Below, one piece after another: positions 26,302 through 35,126 of a stretch of DNA of 64,000 nt. This DNA comes from JARRPM01 sp963792815. GTDB taxonomy: Bacteria > Pseudomonadota > Gammaproteobacteria > Pseudomonadales > Halieaceae. Both the position numbers and the translations under genes were made by a program. The notes under the pieces are model-generated. The model saw only the letters and a list, made by a program, of their open reading frames with translations, was not told where the DNA came from and made no database searches. The number at the start of each line of letters is the position of its first letter. Position 1 is the first letter of the stretch. The stretch lies in NCBI GenBank assembly GCA_963792815.1, contig CAWBXR010000004.1, positions 186,001 to 250,000 of the forward strand, written 5' to 3'.

Positions 26302-27078
26302 TCAGCGAATCCGCTGCCAGTTGCGGTTCGGTGAGGTTGGCTGTTGAAGTCCGTGGTAGGGGTGGCGATTGACCAGCTCGGGTACTTTGAAAAAAGTGAT
26401 CAGTCCGGCGCCGGCAGCAAATCCGCCTATGTGAGCCCAGAACGCCGTCCCTCCGCCCTCTGCGCCAATTGAGCCAAACCCGCCTATGAATTGCAGCAGC
26501 AACCAGTAGCCTAGCATCAGCACGGCGGGTACTGCGATGACTGTAATGAAGAATCCCAGAAATATAAGCATGTGAACATGCACCCTGGGGTAGAGCACAA
26601 TATAGGCCCCCATCACTCCGCCAATCGCCCCGGATGCGCCGACCATGGGAATGCCCGAGTCGGGGTTCGACAAAGTCTGGCCAAGAGCGGCGGCCAGGCC
26701 GCATATGAGGTAAAAGCAGGCGAAGCGGGTGTGGCCCATCGAGTCCTCGATGTTGTTACCGAACACCCACATGAACCACATATTGCCAATAATGTGCATC
26801 CAGCCCCCATGCATGAACATCGAGGTAAACAGCGTATGGATGGCGGGGGCATCAGTGAGTACGCACCAGGTTTGCGGGCCGACCTGGAACTCGGTGCCTG
26901 CTGGAAGGGTGCCGAGCAGGTCGGCGGGCATCAGCCCCAGGTTACAGACCGAACGGGACAGTGCGGGTTCCGCCCCCATGCCCTGGAGGAAAACCCAGGC
27001 ACAAACATTGAGCCCGATAATGGCGTAGGTAACCCAGGGGGTCAGGAAGTGGGGGTTGTCATCGCGCAGAGGGAACAT
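26302..27078 (-). CDS. Rhomboid family intramembrane serine protease
   Basis: 258 residues from ATG 27078 with six to seven membrane segments. The catalytic dyad is present: the serine in PMVGASGAIGGVMGAY (GxSG motif) and the histidine in FWAHIGGFAAGAGL. HGGWMHIIGNMWFMWVFG is the conserved HxxxN region of TM2, and a long loop after TM1 holds two cysteines. Rhomboids cleave transmembrane helices near the membrane surface. The longer frame up to 27261 adds an atypical N-terminus and is rejected. The TerB-like gene follows, likely in the same transcript; the three-gene operon at 27327 runs the other way. Confidence 0.9.
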   Translation of the reverse strand: MFPLRDDNPHFLTPWVTYAIIGLNVCAWVFLQGMGAEPALSRSVCNLGLMPADLLGTLPAGTEFQVGPQTWCVLTDAPAIHTLFTSMFMHGGWMHIIGNMWFMWVFGNNIEDSMGHTRFACFYLICGLAAALGQTLSNPDSGIPMVGASGAIGGVMGAYIVLYPRVHVHMLIFLGFFITVIAVPAVLMLGYWLLLQFIGGFGSIGAEGGGTAFWAHIGGFAAGAGLITFFKVPELVNRHPYHGLQQPTSPNRNWQRIR

Positions 27079-27173
27079 GGCGGCAGTCCATTGGCAAGCC
27101 TGAAAAGCATATGGGCATACGGACTGAAAGTCCATGCAGGCGCCTGGCCAGGTAGCCTGGACGCGGATACTGC

Positions 27174-27201
27174 TTGCTATGCCAAGAAGTTGGGCTAGAC
27201 T
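27174..27201 (+). promoter_or_regulatory. Candidate promoter of the three-gene operon
   Basis: TTGCTA (27174-27179) and TAGACT (27196-27201) are 16 bases apart, each matching four of six sigma-70 consensus bases, in the 248-base divergent region before the gene at 27327. Weak support. Confidence 0.3.
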
Positions 27202-27326
27202 TTTCCCTGCAAAAAAAGAACCGGTCCTGGACGTATGCCTCCCCACTGCTGCCTGCTGCAAGCTACCGGGTTGGATGAGCTTTCGACTGGGTGGCGTCTG
27301 GAACCGACAATCGCAGGAGAAATTTT

Positions 27327-28532
27327 ATGAGCAGTGCCCCGCAACCCCTGAAGTACCTCGACAAAGCGCTGAACACCCTGCGCGACCTCAATCTGGTGCC
27401 GGACACCACGGACGAGGCGCCGATCATCGACCTCATCGACCAGATATCCGATCTCGACCAGGACAAGACCCTGGCGATAGCACGAACCCTCAACCAGGCC
27501 TCGCTGTTCAACGAGGTGGTGCGTGAGCAGGTCAGTGGAATGGAGCTGGGTGACCGTTACGAGAAAATCACCGATGCCTTCAACAGCATCCGGGATGATG
27601 CCAAGAGCATGGTGGAGCAGGTTGAAGACGGCAAGCTCGATACTTTCGAGCGTATCGGAAACGTGTGGATGAAGGTCACCCGTGGTGATATCCCTGACCG
27701 CTTCGATAAGATCAAGACCAACTACATGGAGGTGGCCGGTGATTCGAAGGACCAGATCCAGCGTGAGCACCTCATTCTCAACGCCTACCAGGATTTCCGG
27801 GGCGCCATGAAGGAGTCCGAAATTCTAGCCCTCGAAGTGCTCGAAAAGGCCGAAAAGCAGCTTGAAAACGCCAAGGGGGCGTTGCAAAAGTCGATGCAGG
27901 CCATCGAGGCCCACCAGGGCAGTGAACCCGCTGAGCGAGCAAGGCTGGAGCTGGCGCGGGACGAGAAGATGCGGGAGGTGCAATTCCACGACCGCCGTTA
28001 CCAGATCGCCAAGGATCTTTCGGACAATCTGACCGTCGGCTACAACTCCTCGGAAGTCATTATGGCGAGGTTGCTGCAAACGACCAGTGCCAAGGAGCGG
28101 GTGTATCAGCAGGCCATCAGTTTCTTTGGAACTAACGAAACAGTGCTGACCGCTCTCACCGCGTCCTTCACCGGGCTGTTTGGTCTTCACGAGAGCACCC
28201 AGACCGTGAACGCGATGAAAGAGGGTATCGGCAAGAGCATGGAAGATCTTGCCGATATCGGTGGCAAGGTCCAGGAGGAGGCACTGAAGGCGGGCTATGG
28301 CCCAACGATTGCCGCACAGTCGGTTCAGAAGCTGGTGGATTCAGTGGTCCGTTACCAGGAGAACTCCGCGAAAATTATCGAAGAGATGCGCACCCTCAGC
28401 ACCCGGAACGCGGAAGAGATTCGCCACGCGGTGGAGGATGGCAAGCAACGACTCGCCAAGCTGGTCGAAGAGGGCAAGGCGCTGCCGCTCGATTTCCCGG
28501 TTGAGCAGCGTTCCGCCACCACACCCGCCTGA
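27327..28532 (+). CDS. Helical protein of unknown function, first gene of a three-gene operon
   Basis: 401 residues, almost wholly alpha-helical, acidic and without signal peptide or membrane segment. AGGAGA lies before ATG 27327; the upstream extension to 27291 is rejected. A long coiled-coil-prone stretch is near residues 170-240 (VLEKAEKQLENAKGALQKSM), and the C-terminal part (SVVRYQENSAKIIEEMRTLS, RNAEEIRHAVEDGKQRLAKL) recalls the helical tail of TelA/KlaA toxic-anion-resistance proteins, but the resemblance is too loose to name it. The next gene begins 15 bases downstream. A cytoplasmic scaffold or membrane-recruited partner of the two following products is a reasonable guess only. Confidence 0.65.
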   Translation: MSSAPQPLKYLDKALNTLRDLNLVPDTTDEAPIIDLIDQISDLDQDKTLAIARTLNQASLFNEVVREQVSGMELGDRYEKITDAFNSIRDDAKSMVEQVEDGKLDTFERIGNVWMKVTRGDIPDRFDKIKTNYMEVAGDSKDQIQREHLILNAYQDFRGAMKESEILALEVLEKAEKQLENAKGALQKSMQAIEAHQGSEPAERARLELARDEKMREVQFHDRRYQIAKDLSDNLTVGYNSSEVIMARLLQTTSAKERVYQQAISFFGTNETVLTALTASFTGLFGLHESTQTVNAMKEGIGKSMEDLADIGGKVQEEALKAGYGPTIAAQSVQKLVDSVVRYQENSAKIIEEMRTLSTRNAEEIRHAVEDGKQRLAKLVEEGKALPLDFPVEQRSATTPA

Positions 28533-28546
28533 TACGGGATTCGGTG

Positions 28547-29458
28547 ATGGCGCAGGCGAGCGCAGACAAGCATCCCCTCGACGATGTCATGCTGGCCATG
28601 GACGTGGTGGACACGCTGCGCCATCAGCAGGTACTTATTGAGCGTGAGTTGAATGCGCAGGACCGGGACCGGAAGCTGATAGAACGCCTTCGGGAAATCT
28701 ACGCTTCCCAGGGTATCGATGTTCCTGACCACGTGCTGGAGGAGGGGGTGGAGGCGCTCAAGGAGGACCGCTTCAGCTACACGCCGCCGCCCGAGAGTTT
28801 CCAGACCCGCCTGGCGCGTCTTTATATCGGCCGAGGGAAATGGGGCAGGCCATTGCTGCTCGGGCTTGGTGCGATACTGATCGCCCTGCTCGCCTACACA
28901 CTGTTGATTCGCGGCCCGGCGGAGCGTGAGCTGGCGGGGCTGCCTTCGCGGCTGGAGAAGCAGCACGAACTTCTGTTGCAGGCCGCAAAGGGCGAAGCGG
29001 CCCGGGAGCGCAGCGAATCACTCTACAGCCGTGGCAAGTCAGCGCTCGCCGGCGGTGAGAAGACGCAGGTGCTGGATTTACTTGACCAGATGAGCGCATT
29101 GCAAACGGAAATTGAGCAGGAATATGAGCTGCGCATCGTATCGCGGCCGGGCGAGCGCAGCGGGGTCTGGCGGATTCCCGATGCCAATAGCAATGCCCGC
29201 AACTATTACCTGATTGTGGAAGCCATCACTCCGGATGGCAGGACCCTGACCCGCACGGTTGTCAATGAGGAGGACGGCAAGAGTTACCGGGTCGACAAAT
29301 GGGGGTTGAGGGTTGACGAGTCGCTGTTTGAGCGGATTTCCGCCGACAAACAGGACGACGGTATTATCCAGCAGAGCTGGTTCGGGGTAAAACGCCGTGG
29401 CTATCTCACACCTGAATACCTGCTGCCAACTACCGGCGCCGCGCTGACAGCCTGGTAA
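28547..29458 (+). CDS. DUF6384-like single-pass membrane protein
   Basis: 303 residues. An N-terminal cytoplasmic helical region contains VMLAMDVVDTLRHQQVLIER and ERLREIYASQGIDVPDHVLE, followed by one membrane segment (PLLLGLGAILIALLAYTLLI, near residue 105-125), a helical periplasmic stretch and a strand-rich C-terminal domain (GVWRIPDANSNARNYYLIVE, YRVDKWGLRVDESLFERI). I recall this arrangement as the DUF6384 family, but its function is unassigned. ATG 28547 is favoured over GTG 28544. It lies 15 bases after the first gene and 11 bases before the third, so the three are one operon and the products probably form one envelope complex. Confidence 0.65.
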   Translation: MAQASADKHPLDDVMLAMDVVDTLRHQQVLIERELNAQDRDRKLIERLREIYASQGIDVPDHVLEEGVEALKEDRFSYTPPPESFQTRLARLYIGRGKWGRPLLLGLGAILIALLAYTLLIRGPAERELAGLPSRLEKQHELLLQAAKGEAARERSESLYSRGKSALAGGEKTQVLDLLDQMSALQTEIEQEYELRIVSRPGERSGVWRIPDANSNARNYYLIVEAITPDGRTLTRTVVNEEDGKSYRVDKWGLRVDESLFERISADKQDDGIIQQSWFGVKRRGYLTPEYLLPTTGAALTAW

Positions 29459-29469
29459 GGAAGAAACAG

Positions 29470-30930
29470 ATGCAAACAGGACGCCAGACCCTGGCGAGTC
29501 TCGATGGGGGGCTCAAGGAAATACACCGCCAGGTCCAGGATATCGACCAGCAGATAGACCGCGTGAGCAGTGCGCAGCTGGAGCTGCAGCAGGCTCAGGC
29601 CGACCGGTACAAGCGCATGGCCCAGATTCGCCTGGACAGTATGGTCAGTGGCGAACTCAGGGATGGGCTGGATGCGGCAGGGCGGCGTGTGAACGAGCTG
29701 CTGCAGGAAAGAGTGGCGGAACTGGCAGCGATAAAACAGCAAATCGATGCAAACCGGTTGTTGCAGCAGGAGCTGGAACGCAAGCGAGAAGCGGCCAGCG
29801 AGAAAACGGCGGAAGCTGCCCAGGCGCTGGATCTTGCAGAGGCGGCCACCCAGGCCAGGCTGGATCAGGACGAAGCCTATCGTGCGCAGCTGGAGCGTGC
29901 GCAAAAAGCAGAGCGCATGGCGATTCAGGCGCAGGAAAAACAGGCCCAGGCAGAGGGTATGCACAAGGAGAAAGGCAGGCCTTACAATCAGGATCCCCTG
30001 TTCTCCTATCTCTGGGACCGCGGCTATGGCACATCCCGCTATGCGGCTAATCCGCTGTCGCGGTACCTGGACGGTTGGGTTGCCCGGCTGTGTGGCTACC
30101 AGGATGCCCGGCCAAACTATGCCAGGCTGCAGGAAATTCCCCGGCGCCTGCAGGAACACGCGGCGCGGGTTGCCGGGGAAGCGGACGAGGAGTTCGCCCG
30201 GCTCAAGTCTCTCGAAGAGGTTGCCGCAGGCGAAGATGGCCTGCCGGCCCTGCGGGACTCGCTGGCAACGGCGCAGGCGGCACTGGATCAGGTCGATGCC
30301 GACATCGACCGTGCAGAACAGCAGTTACATGAGCTCGAAAACCAACGCGCCAGCTTCTCCAGTGGCGAGGACGCTCTTTTCCGGCGAGCGCTTGACACCT
30401 TGAGCGGCGCCTTCGAGCGTGAGGATTTGCTCACGCTTTATGAATACGCCCGGGCTACAGCGACGGCCGAGGACGACCTGCTGGTAAGGGAACTGGAAGC
30501 GGATAACCAGCGCCTGCGCGAACTCGGCGAGGCGATCGTCGAGCACAAACGGGTGCGGCAGCGGCACTATGGCCGCATGCAGGAACTGGAGGGGGTGCGA
30601 CGTCGTTTCAAGCAGCATCGCTTCGACAGCGTGCAGTCGGGCTTTGGCAACGAGGCCCTGCTGGCGATGATCCTGGGCCAGTTCCTGCAAGGCACTGTCA
30701 CGGACCAGGAGCTGTGGCGCACGCTGGAGCGGGAACAGCGCTATCGCCGGATGGATGCCAACCCGGACTTTGGCTCCGGCGGTTTCAGGCCCCGGGCGGG
30801 CAGCTGGAATATTCCCTTCCCCCGTGGAGGTGGCCTGGGCGGTGGCCTCGGCGGGGGAATGCGCATCCCCCGGGGCATGCCGCGCCGGGGTGGCGGCGGT
30901 GGGGGTTTTCGCACCGGTGGCGGCTTTTAG
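29470..30930 (+). CDS. Long coiled-coil protein with glycine-rich tail
   Basis: 486 residues. Residues 1-160 are a heptad-rich coiled coil (LKEIHRQVQDIDQQIDRVSS; QQELERKREAASEKTAEAAQ), a short globular segment with several aromatic residues follows (DPLFSYLWDRGYGTSRYAAN, about 175-215), then a second coiled coil to about 400, and finally a tail of Gly, Arg and Pro (GGGLGGGLGGGMRIPRGMPR). There is no signal peptide. I do not recognise the family. The tail resembles low-complexity ends that bind nucleic acid or membranes, which is speculation. It is the last gene of the operon starting at 27327; 217 bases follow before the hydrolase gene. Confidence 0.65.
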   Translation: MQTGRQTLASLDGGLKEIHRQVQDIDQQIDRVSSAQLELQQAQADRYKRMAQIRLDSMVSGELRDGLDAAGRRVNELLQERVAELAAIKQQIDANRLLQQELERKREAASEKTAEAAQALDLAEAATQARLDQDEAYRAQLERAQKAERMAIQAQEKQAQAEGMHKEKGRPYNQDPLFSYLWDRGYGTSRYAANPLSRYLDGWVARLCGYQDARPNYARLQEIPRRLQEHAARVAGEADEEFARLKSLEEVAAGEDGLPALRDSLATAQAALDQVDADIDRAEQQLHELENQRASFSSGEDALFRRALDTLSGAFEREDLLTLYEYARATATAEDDLLVRELEADNQRLRELGEAIVEHKRVRQRHYGRMQELEGVRRRFKQHRFDSVQSGFGNEALLAMILGQFLQGTVTDQELWRTLEREQRYRRMDANPDFGSGGFRPRAGSWNIPFPRGGGLGGGLGGGMRIPRGMPRRGGGGGGFRTGGGF

Positions 30931-31050
30931 TACCGGGCAGCTGCTTGCCGGACATTGCCGATTGCAAGGGTGCGGTTTTCACCGCCGGTTTTTATCAACT
31001 TTGCGGGCGGGCGCTACCGGGAGGGCAGTTCCATAAGGATGGAGATAGAT

Positions 31051-31146
31051 ATGAAAATGAAAAACCACTTTTCCAGGCTACTGGCCATTGCTCTTCTGTC
31101 TCCTGCGGCATCAGTACAGTCTTGCACCCCATATCGGTATCAATAA
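31051..31146 (+). CDS. Possible 31-residue leader peptide upstream of the hydrolase
   Basis: ATG 31051 has GGAG six bases upstream, a better site than the hydrolase gene itself has. The product is basic at the start (MKMKNHFSRL), hydrophobic in the middle (LAIALLSPAASV), and stops at TAA 31144-31146, one base before the hydrolase ATG. It could be a coupled leader, a remnant signal peptide or chance. Rest of the 217-base gap: nothing convincing. Confidence 0.35.
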   Translation: MKMKNHFSRLLAIALLSPAASVQSCTPYRYQ

Positions 31147-31147
31147 T

Positions 31148-32173
31148 ATGAATAAAATGCTCGTGCTCTTCCTGCTCCTGGCTGCTCCCCAGCTTTACGC
31201 TGAGCCTAAGCTGCAGCAGCAGTTCGACTCTGTCGGTCCGACCATGAAGATGCTTCAGTCTGCCACGAGCAGCCGCACTATTTTCTACCTGGATGAGGGG
31301 GATGATGACTGGCGCCCGGTGGTGTTCGTCGGTGGTGGAGGAACCAGTGGCCGGGTATTTGCCCTGATGGAGTTTTTGCGCACCACGCGCGAGGAGCTCA
31401 AGCTCAGGTTTATCGCGGTGGAACGCAACGGTTTTGGGAATACCGCCTTTGACAGTGCACTGGACTATGCGGATTATGCGGCCGATGTGGAGGAGGTGCT
31501 CGAACATCTGGGCGTCAGGGATTTCAGCCTCTTCGCTATATCGGGGGGTGGTCCCTATTCCGCCGCGCTTGCCGCCCGCAATGCCCGCCGGCTCGAATCC
31601 GTGCATCTCGCCTCCGCCCTGACCTATTTTGACCCGGGCTCGCTTGAGTGTGTCGTGCCGCTGGATGCCCTGACGTTCTACACCCGGAACCCCATGAACT
31701 GGTTCGGTTTTCCACCGGACAGTCCGGTACACGCGATACCAGGCTTTCAGGATGCAGCCTTCGACGACGCCGCGAGAACATTCAATATGTCCGGGCAGGC
31801 GGGTGCTCCCGATGCCCTGTACCACGAGCTGCAGTTGTATTGCCTCAACCAGCAGCTGCCGGATCTTTCCGCTGTTTCAGCCCCTGTCTTTCTCTATTAT
31901 GGGGAGGCCGACGAGACAACCCCGCCTTCCGTGCACGTAAATCGCTGGGTGCAGGGCTTCTCGAACGCGATTGTCACGAGGCGACTGTACCCCGGAGAGG
32001 GACACGATGTGCAGTACCGTCATTTCGACCAGATACTGGTCGATATGTCCGGCTGGGCAGAGCGAACTGTTGTTTGTGACCGCGGGGGAAAAATGAAACT
32101 GGTCAAGGAAAAGAAGGCACAGCAGGTCTTGTCCAAGGGTGGCTCGCTGGGAATCTGTGCCTGGCGGGACTAG
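31148..32173 (+). CDS. Secreted alpha/beta hydrolase
   Basis: 341 residues from ATG 31148 with a signal peptide (NKMLVLFLLLAAPQLYA), so exported. The fold begins with VVFVGGGGTSGRVF, the oxyanion-region strand, and the nucleophile elbow is LFAISGGGPYSAA (Ser in the GxSxG-like ISGGG). A late acid is expected in YYGEADETTPP and the catalytic His in PGEGHDVQYRH. Relatives include esterases, lipases and haloalkane-type hydrolases; substrate unknown. The longer start at 31088 gives a poor N-terminus. It has no ribosome site of its own and follows a short leader-like frame by one base. It converges on the TAXI gene. Confidence 0.8.
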   Translation: MNKMLVLFLLLAAPQLYAEPKLQQQFDSVGPTMKMLQSATSSRTIFYLDEGDDDWRPVVFVGGGGTSGRVFALMEFLRTTREELKLRFIAVERNGFGNTAFDSALDYADYAADVEEVLEHLGVRDFSLFAISGGGPYSAALAARNARRLESVHLASALTYFDPGSLECVVPLDALTFYTRNPMNWFGFPPDSPVHAIPGFQDAAFDDAARTFNMSGQAGAPDALYHELQLYCLNQQLPDLSAVSAPVFLYYGEADETTPPSVHVNRWVQGFSNAIVTRRLYPGEGHDVQYRHFDQILVDMSGWAERTVVCDRGGKMKLVKEKKAQQVLSKGGSLGICAWRD

Positions 32174-32216
32174 CGCCGTCCGCTGCCCGGGCCGTCCCGT
32201 GGCGGCTTATGCTGAC

Positions 32217-32234
32217 AAGCCGGGGTTCCGGCTT
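32217..32234. terminator. Hairpin between hydrolase and TAXI genes
   Basis: AAGCCGG (32217-32223) pairs with CCGGCTT (32228-32234) with a 4-base loop, between two converging genes and touching the TAXI stop. It has no T-run; the position makes a bidirectional terminator plausible. Confidence 0.4.
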
Positions 32235-33759
32235 ACTCAGCCTTCTTTTGCTTGTCATACTGTTCGTAAAACCGCTCGGCGGCGGGGTGCAGGGGTACCG
32301 CCAATCCAAGCCGCATGGTTTCCCGCGATATAAACGCCGCGCGGTAGTATTTGCGGGCCAGCTCGTCTCCGCCGGTCAATAGCAGTTTGAGTATCGCATC
32401 CACCTTTGCGTCCTCGACTCCGGCATGGGTTATAAGTGCCGCTGCAAGCCCCAGTGTTGTGAAGGGCTCGGTTTGTCCTGGATAGGTTTTCGCCGGTACC
32501 GTAAGGGGATAATAAACGAAATGGTCTTCCGCCAGATTTACGAACATCTCGGGCGGCATCGATATAAAACGGAGGTCCTCACGCTTTGCCGCCAGTTCCT
32601 GGATGGCCGGCGCCGGGATAGCCTCTGTCAGGAAGAGGGCGTCGACTTCACCGGCCTCGAGTTGCGCAATGGCCCTGGCCAGGCTGATCTCGCGGATGTC
32701 CGGCAATTGATCTGCATTGAGCCGGGCCGCAAGCCCTATCAGTACCGCGTTGATCCGGCTGCCGGAGCCGCGCTGGCCAACGGCGACCCGGCGCCCGTGC
32801 AGATCCCCGAGCCGTTTGATCCCGCTGCCTTCCAGGGTCAGCAAATGTACGGCCTCCGGCCACAAGCTGGCGACGCCGCGAAGCTCCCGATTCGGGAAAA
32901 ACCCCTCGCCCACCAGGCCGCTGTATAACAGCTGCGCCACATCGGACTGCACCAGGCCGAAATCCAGCCTGCCGGCCTGAAGGAGGCTCGCGTTCGCGAC
33001 GCTGCCCTCGGAGGCCATGCTGAATAAGGGAATGCCCTGCTGCTCGGCATAAAGACTCAGCGCCTTGCCAAATGAGTAATAGGTGCCAGGCGCTACCCCG
33101 GAACCGAGCAGGGTCTTGCCTTCGAGCCTGGCGATGCGCAGGTCGATGCGATCAACCGCCGTGTCCAGTTCCTCAACGATCAGGGCCTGCCGGCTGCCGG
33201 TCGCGTATGCGGGAGCTTTCGTCAGCAGGCTTCGGGCCTCTTTCAAAAGGGATTCCGGCCCCGGCCCATGGCTTTCGACAGCGGGCTCGGCCTTGTGTTT
33301 CGGGCGCGGTCCGGATCCGTCATCGAGCGATTTCCAGTTGCCGTCCTGGTCAGGGGTATAGGCGAAGCGGCCGTGGACCTTCAGTACGTCGCCTCGCACA
33401 TTCCCCTGGGCGTGGAAACCCTCGACGCCCGATTCGGTAGCCCCGATCGCGTAGGTGAGGGTGCCGAGATTCAGTCCCAGCCATTCGCCCAGGCTGTAGT
33501 CCTGCTGCAACTCCAGTTCGGCGTCGTAATAGGTATAGACCCCGGAGATATCGTTTTCGAGGTCCCTAAACGGGGCGGAGCCCGTGCGGCTAAATTCCCT
33601 GACCGTGAACAGGTCCTGTTGAAAGTTCTGGTCCAGGCGGTTCTGTAAATCCTGCTCCAGCCGTTCCGGTGCCGGACCGCGATCGCAGCCGGACAGGACC
33701 AGGAGCGCGACCAGCATCAGGTAAGTCAGGCATTGGTTTTTTATCAAGGGCATACTCAT
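32233..33759 (-). CDS. TAXI-family solute-binding lipoprotein with extra N-terminal domain
   Basis: 508 residues, much longer than ordinary TAXI binding proteins (about 320). A lipoprotein signal ends at LVALLVLSGC. Residues about 30-160 form an added strand-rich domain (DISGVYTYYDAELELQQDYS), and a linker helix follows. From about 215 the TAXI fold appears: LLGSGVAPGTYYSFGKALSL, SEGSVANASLLQAGRLDFGL, QSDVAQLLYSG, GDLHGRRVAVGQRGSGSRI and GEVDALFLTEAIPAPAI. TAXI proteins normally feed TRAP permeases, but none is here; the start overlaps by one base the stop of the upstream gltS gene, so the pair is translationally coupled. I infer that this lipoprotein presents substrate to, or senses for, the GltS carrier. 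Confidence 0.85.
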   Translation of the reverse strand: MSMPLIKNQCLTYLMLVALLVLSGCDRGPAPERLEQDLQNRLDQNFQQDLFTVREFSRTGSAPFRDLENDISGVYTYYDAELELQQDYSLGEWLGLNLGTLTYAIGATESGVEGFHAQGNVRGDVLKVHGRFAYTPDQDGNWKSLDDGSGPRPKHKAEPAVESHGPGPESLLKEARSLLTKAPAYATGSRQALIVEELDTAVDRIDLRIARLEGKTLLGSGVAPGTYYSFGKALSLYAEQQGIPLFSMASEGSVANASLLQAGRLDFGLVQSDVAQLLYSGLVGEGFFPNRELRGVASLWPEAVHLLTLEGSGIKRLGDLHGRRVAVGQRGSGSRINAVLIGLAARLNADQLPDIREISLARAIAQLEAGEVDALFLTEAIPAPAIQELAAKREDLRFISMPPEMFVNLAEDHFVYYPLTVPAKTYPGQTEPFTTLGLAAALITHAGVEDAKVDAILKLLLTGGDELARKYYRAAFISRETMRLGLAVPLHPAAERFYEQYDKQKKAE

Positions 33760-34958
33760 TACCCAAATATTGGCAGGGCGAGGTAACCCTGAATAACCAG
33801 TGCGTTGAGGAAGTCGATAAAGAAGGCCCCCATCAGTGGTACTACCAGGAAGGCCTCAGGCGATGGCCCGTAGCGGCGGGTCAGGGCCTCCATATTCGCC
33901 ACCGCGGTCGGTGTCGCGCCCAGGCCGAATCCGCAGTGGCCGCCGGCGATTATTGCCGAATCGTAGTTGCTGCCCATGAAGCGGAATGTCACCAGACTGG
34001 CAAACAGCACCATACCCCCCGTCTGTATCAGTAGCATTACCAGCAGGGGTCCCGCGAGGCTGAGCAATTCCCACAGCCGCAGCGACATCAGCGCCATGGC
34101 GAGGAATATTGACAGTGAAATCTTACTGACCATGTCCACGGTTGGGCGGTGGACCGAGAGTCCGGGAGCCAGGTGTTCCAGGTTGCGCACGGCCACCCCG
34201 ATCATCAGGCACCAGACAAATCCCGGCAGGGTGAATGCGGCGCCAGCCAGGACGCCAGCCAGAGCGAGGCCGCCAATCAGGCAGATGAGTATCGTGAACG
34301 AGGTCCACAGCAGGGTGTCGCTATCAATGGGGCCTTGGGATTCCTCTTCCTCCTCGCCCGCCTGGTAGTCGTGGCTTGCGGCGGACTCCAGGCCGTGCAA
34401 GCGGATAAGGCGACCGGCCACCGGTCCCCCGATAAGGCCGCCCAGAATCAGCCCGAAAGTGGCGCATGCCATTGCCAGTTCCATGACGCCCGCAATATTA
34501 TGCGCGTCCGCAAACTGTTCCGCGTAGGCCGCGCCGGTGCCGTGCCCCCCGGACAGGGTGATAGACCCTCCCAGCAGGCCCACCAGCGGGTGCAGGTCCA
34601 TCCCGATTGCGGCCATCAAGCCAAGACCATCCTGTACAATAAGGTAGATCACGCAAACCAGGCCAAACACCAATAGTTTGGGGCCGCCGCGCACCAGCAG
34701 GCGAAAGTCGGCTGCCAGTCCGATCGTGGTAAAGAAGGCCAACATCATCGGCTCCCGCAGGGCCATATCGAAGCCGATTCTAAGCTCGAACCCAAGGAAC
34801 ATGACGGTGGTGAAGACGGCGAACAGCAATCCCCCGACCACGGGAATTGGAATATTGTTATCACGCAGGAACCCGATTCTCGCCTGCACTGCCCCCCCGA
34901 CGAAGAGTATCGCTATGGCAGCGGCAAGGGTCTGCATGGCGTCGAGACTGATTGCCAA
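33759..34958 (-). CDS. gltS: Sodium/glutamate symporter
   Basis: 399 residues, the normal GltS length, with two inverted repeats of membrane helices. Characteristic segments are NNIPIPVVGGLLFA, LGGSITLSGGHGTGAAYAEQ (the first re-entrant loop) and GHCGFGLGATPTAVANMEAL (the second). GltS carries L- and D-glutamate with sodium in an elevator-type mechanism. A charged cytoplasmic insert (GEEEEESQGPID) splits the halves. The start is TTG 34958, with GGAGGA six bases upstream. The stop overlaps the start of the TAXI lipoprotein gene, so both are made together. 168 bases separate it from the peptidase gene upstream; I see nothing coding there. Confidence 0.92.
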   Translation of the reverse strand: MAISLDAMQTLAAAIAILFVGGAVQARIGFLRDNNIPIPVVGGLLFAVFTTVMFLGFELRIGFDMALREPMMLAFFTTIGLAADFRLLVRGGPKLLVFGLVCVIYLIVQDGLGLMAAIGMDLHPLVGLLGGSITLSGGHGTGAAYAEQFADAHNIAGVMELAMACATFGLILGGLIGGPVAGRLIRLHGLESAASHDYQAGEEEEESQGPIDSDTLLWTSFTILICLIGGLALAGVLAGAAFTLPGFVWCLMIGVAVRNLEHLAPGLSVHRPTVDMVSKISLSIFLAMALMSLRLWELLSLAGPLLVMLLIQTGGMVLFASLVTFRFMGSNYDSAIIAGGHCGFGLGATPTAVANMEALTRRYGPSPEAFLVVPLMGAFFIDFLNALVIQGYLALPIFG

Positions 34959-35126
34959 GGTCCGTCCTCCATGGCGTTACAAGGCGAAAGTGTCAAAGCA
35001 GCATAGAACAGCCGCCCGGGCGATGCCAGCCCGGTGCTTGTCCCGGTAGGTGACTAGCGCGAACCTGCAGTGGAAGGCCGGGTAGTTCCTGCAAAGGCAG
35101 AGAGTCGTTCAGCTATTTGCATCGGC

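Noticed and set aside
32211..32222. The 12-mer GCTGACAAGCCG shared with 57515-57526, possibly a REP-type repeat
   Set aside because: Only two copies, with different flanks, each part of a different small hairpin; chance is adequate.
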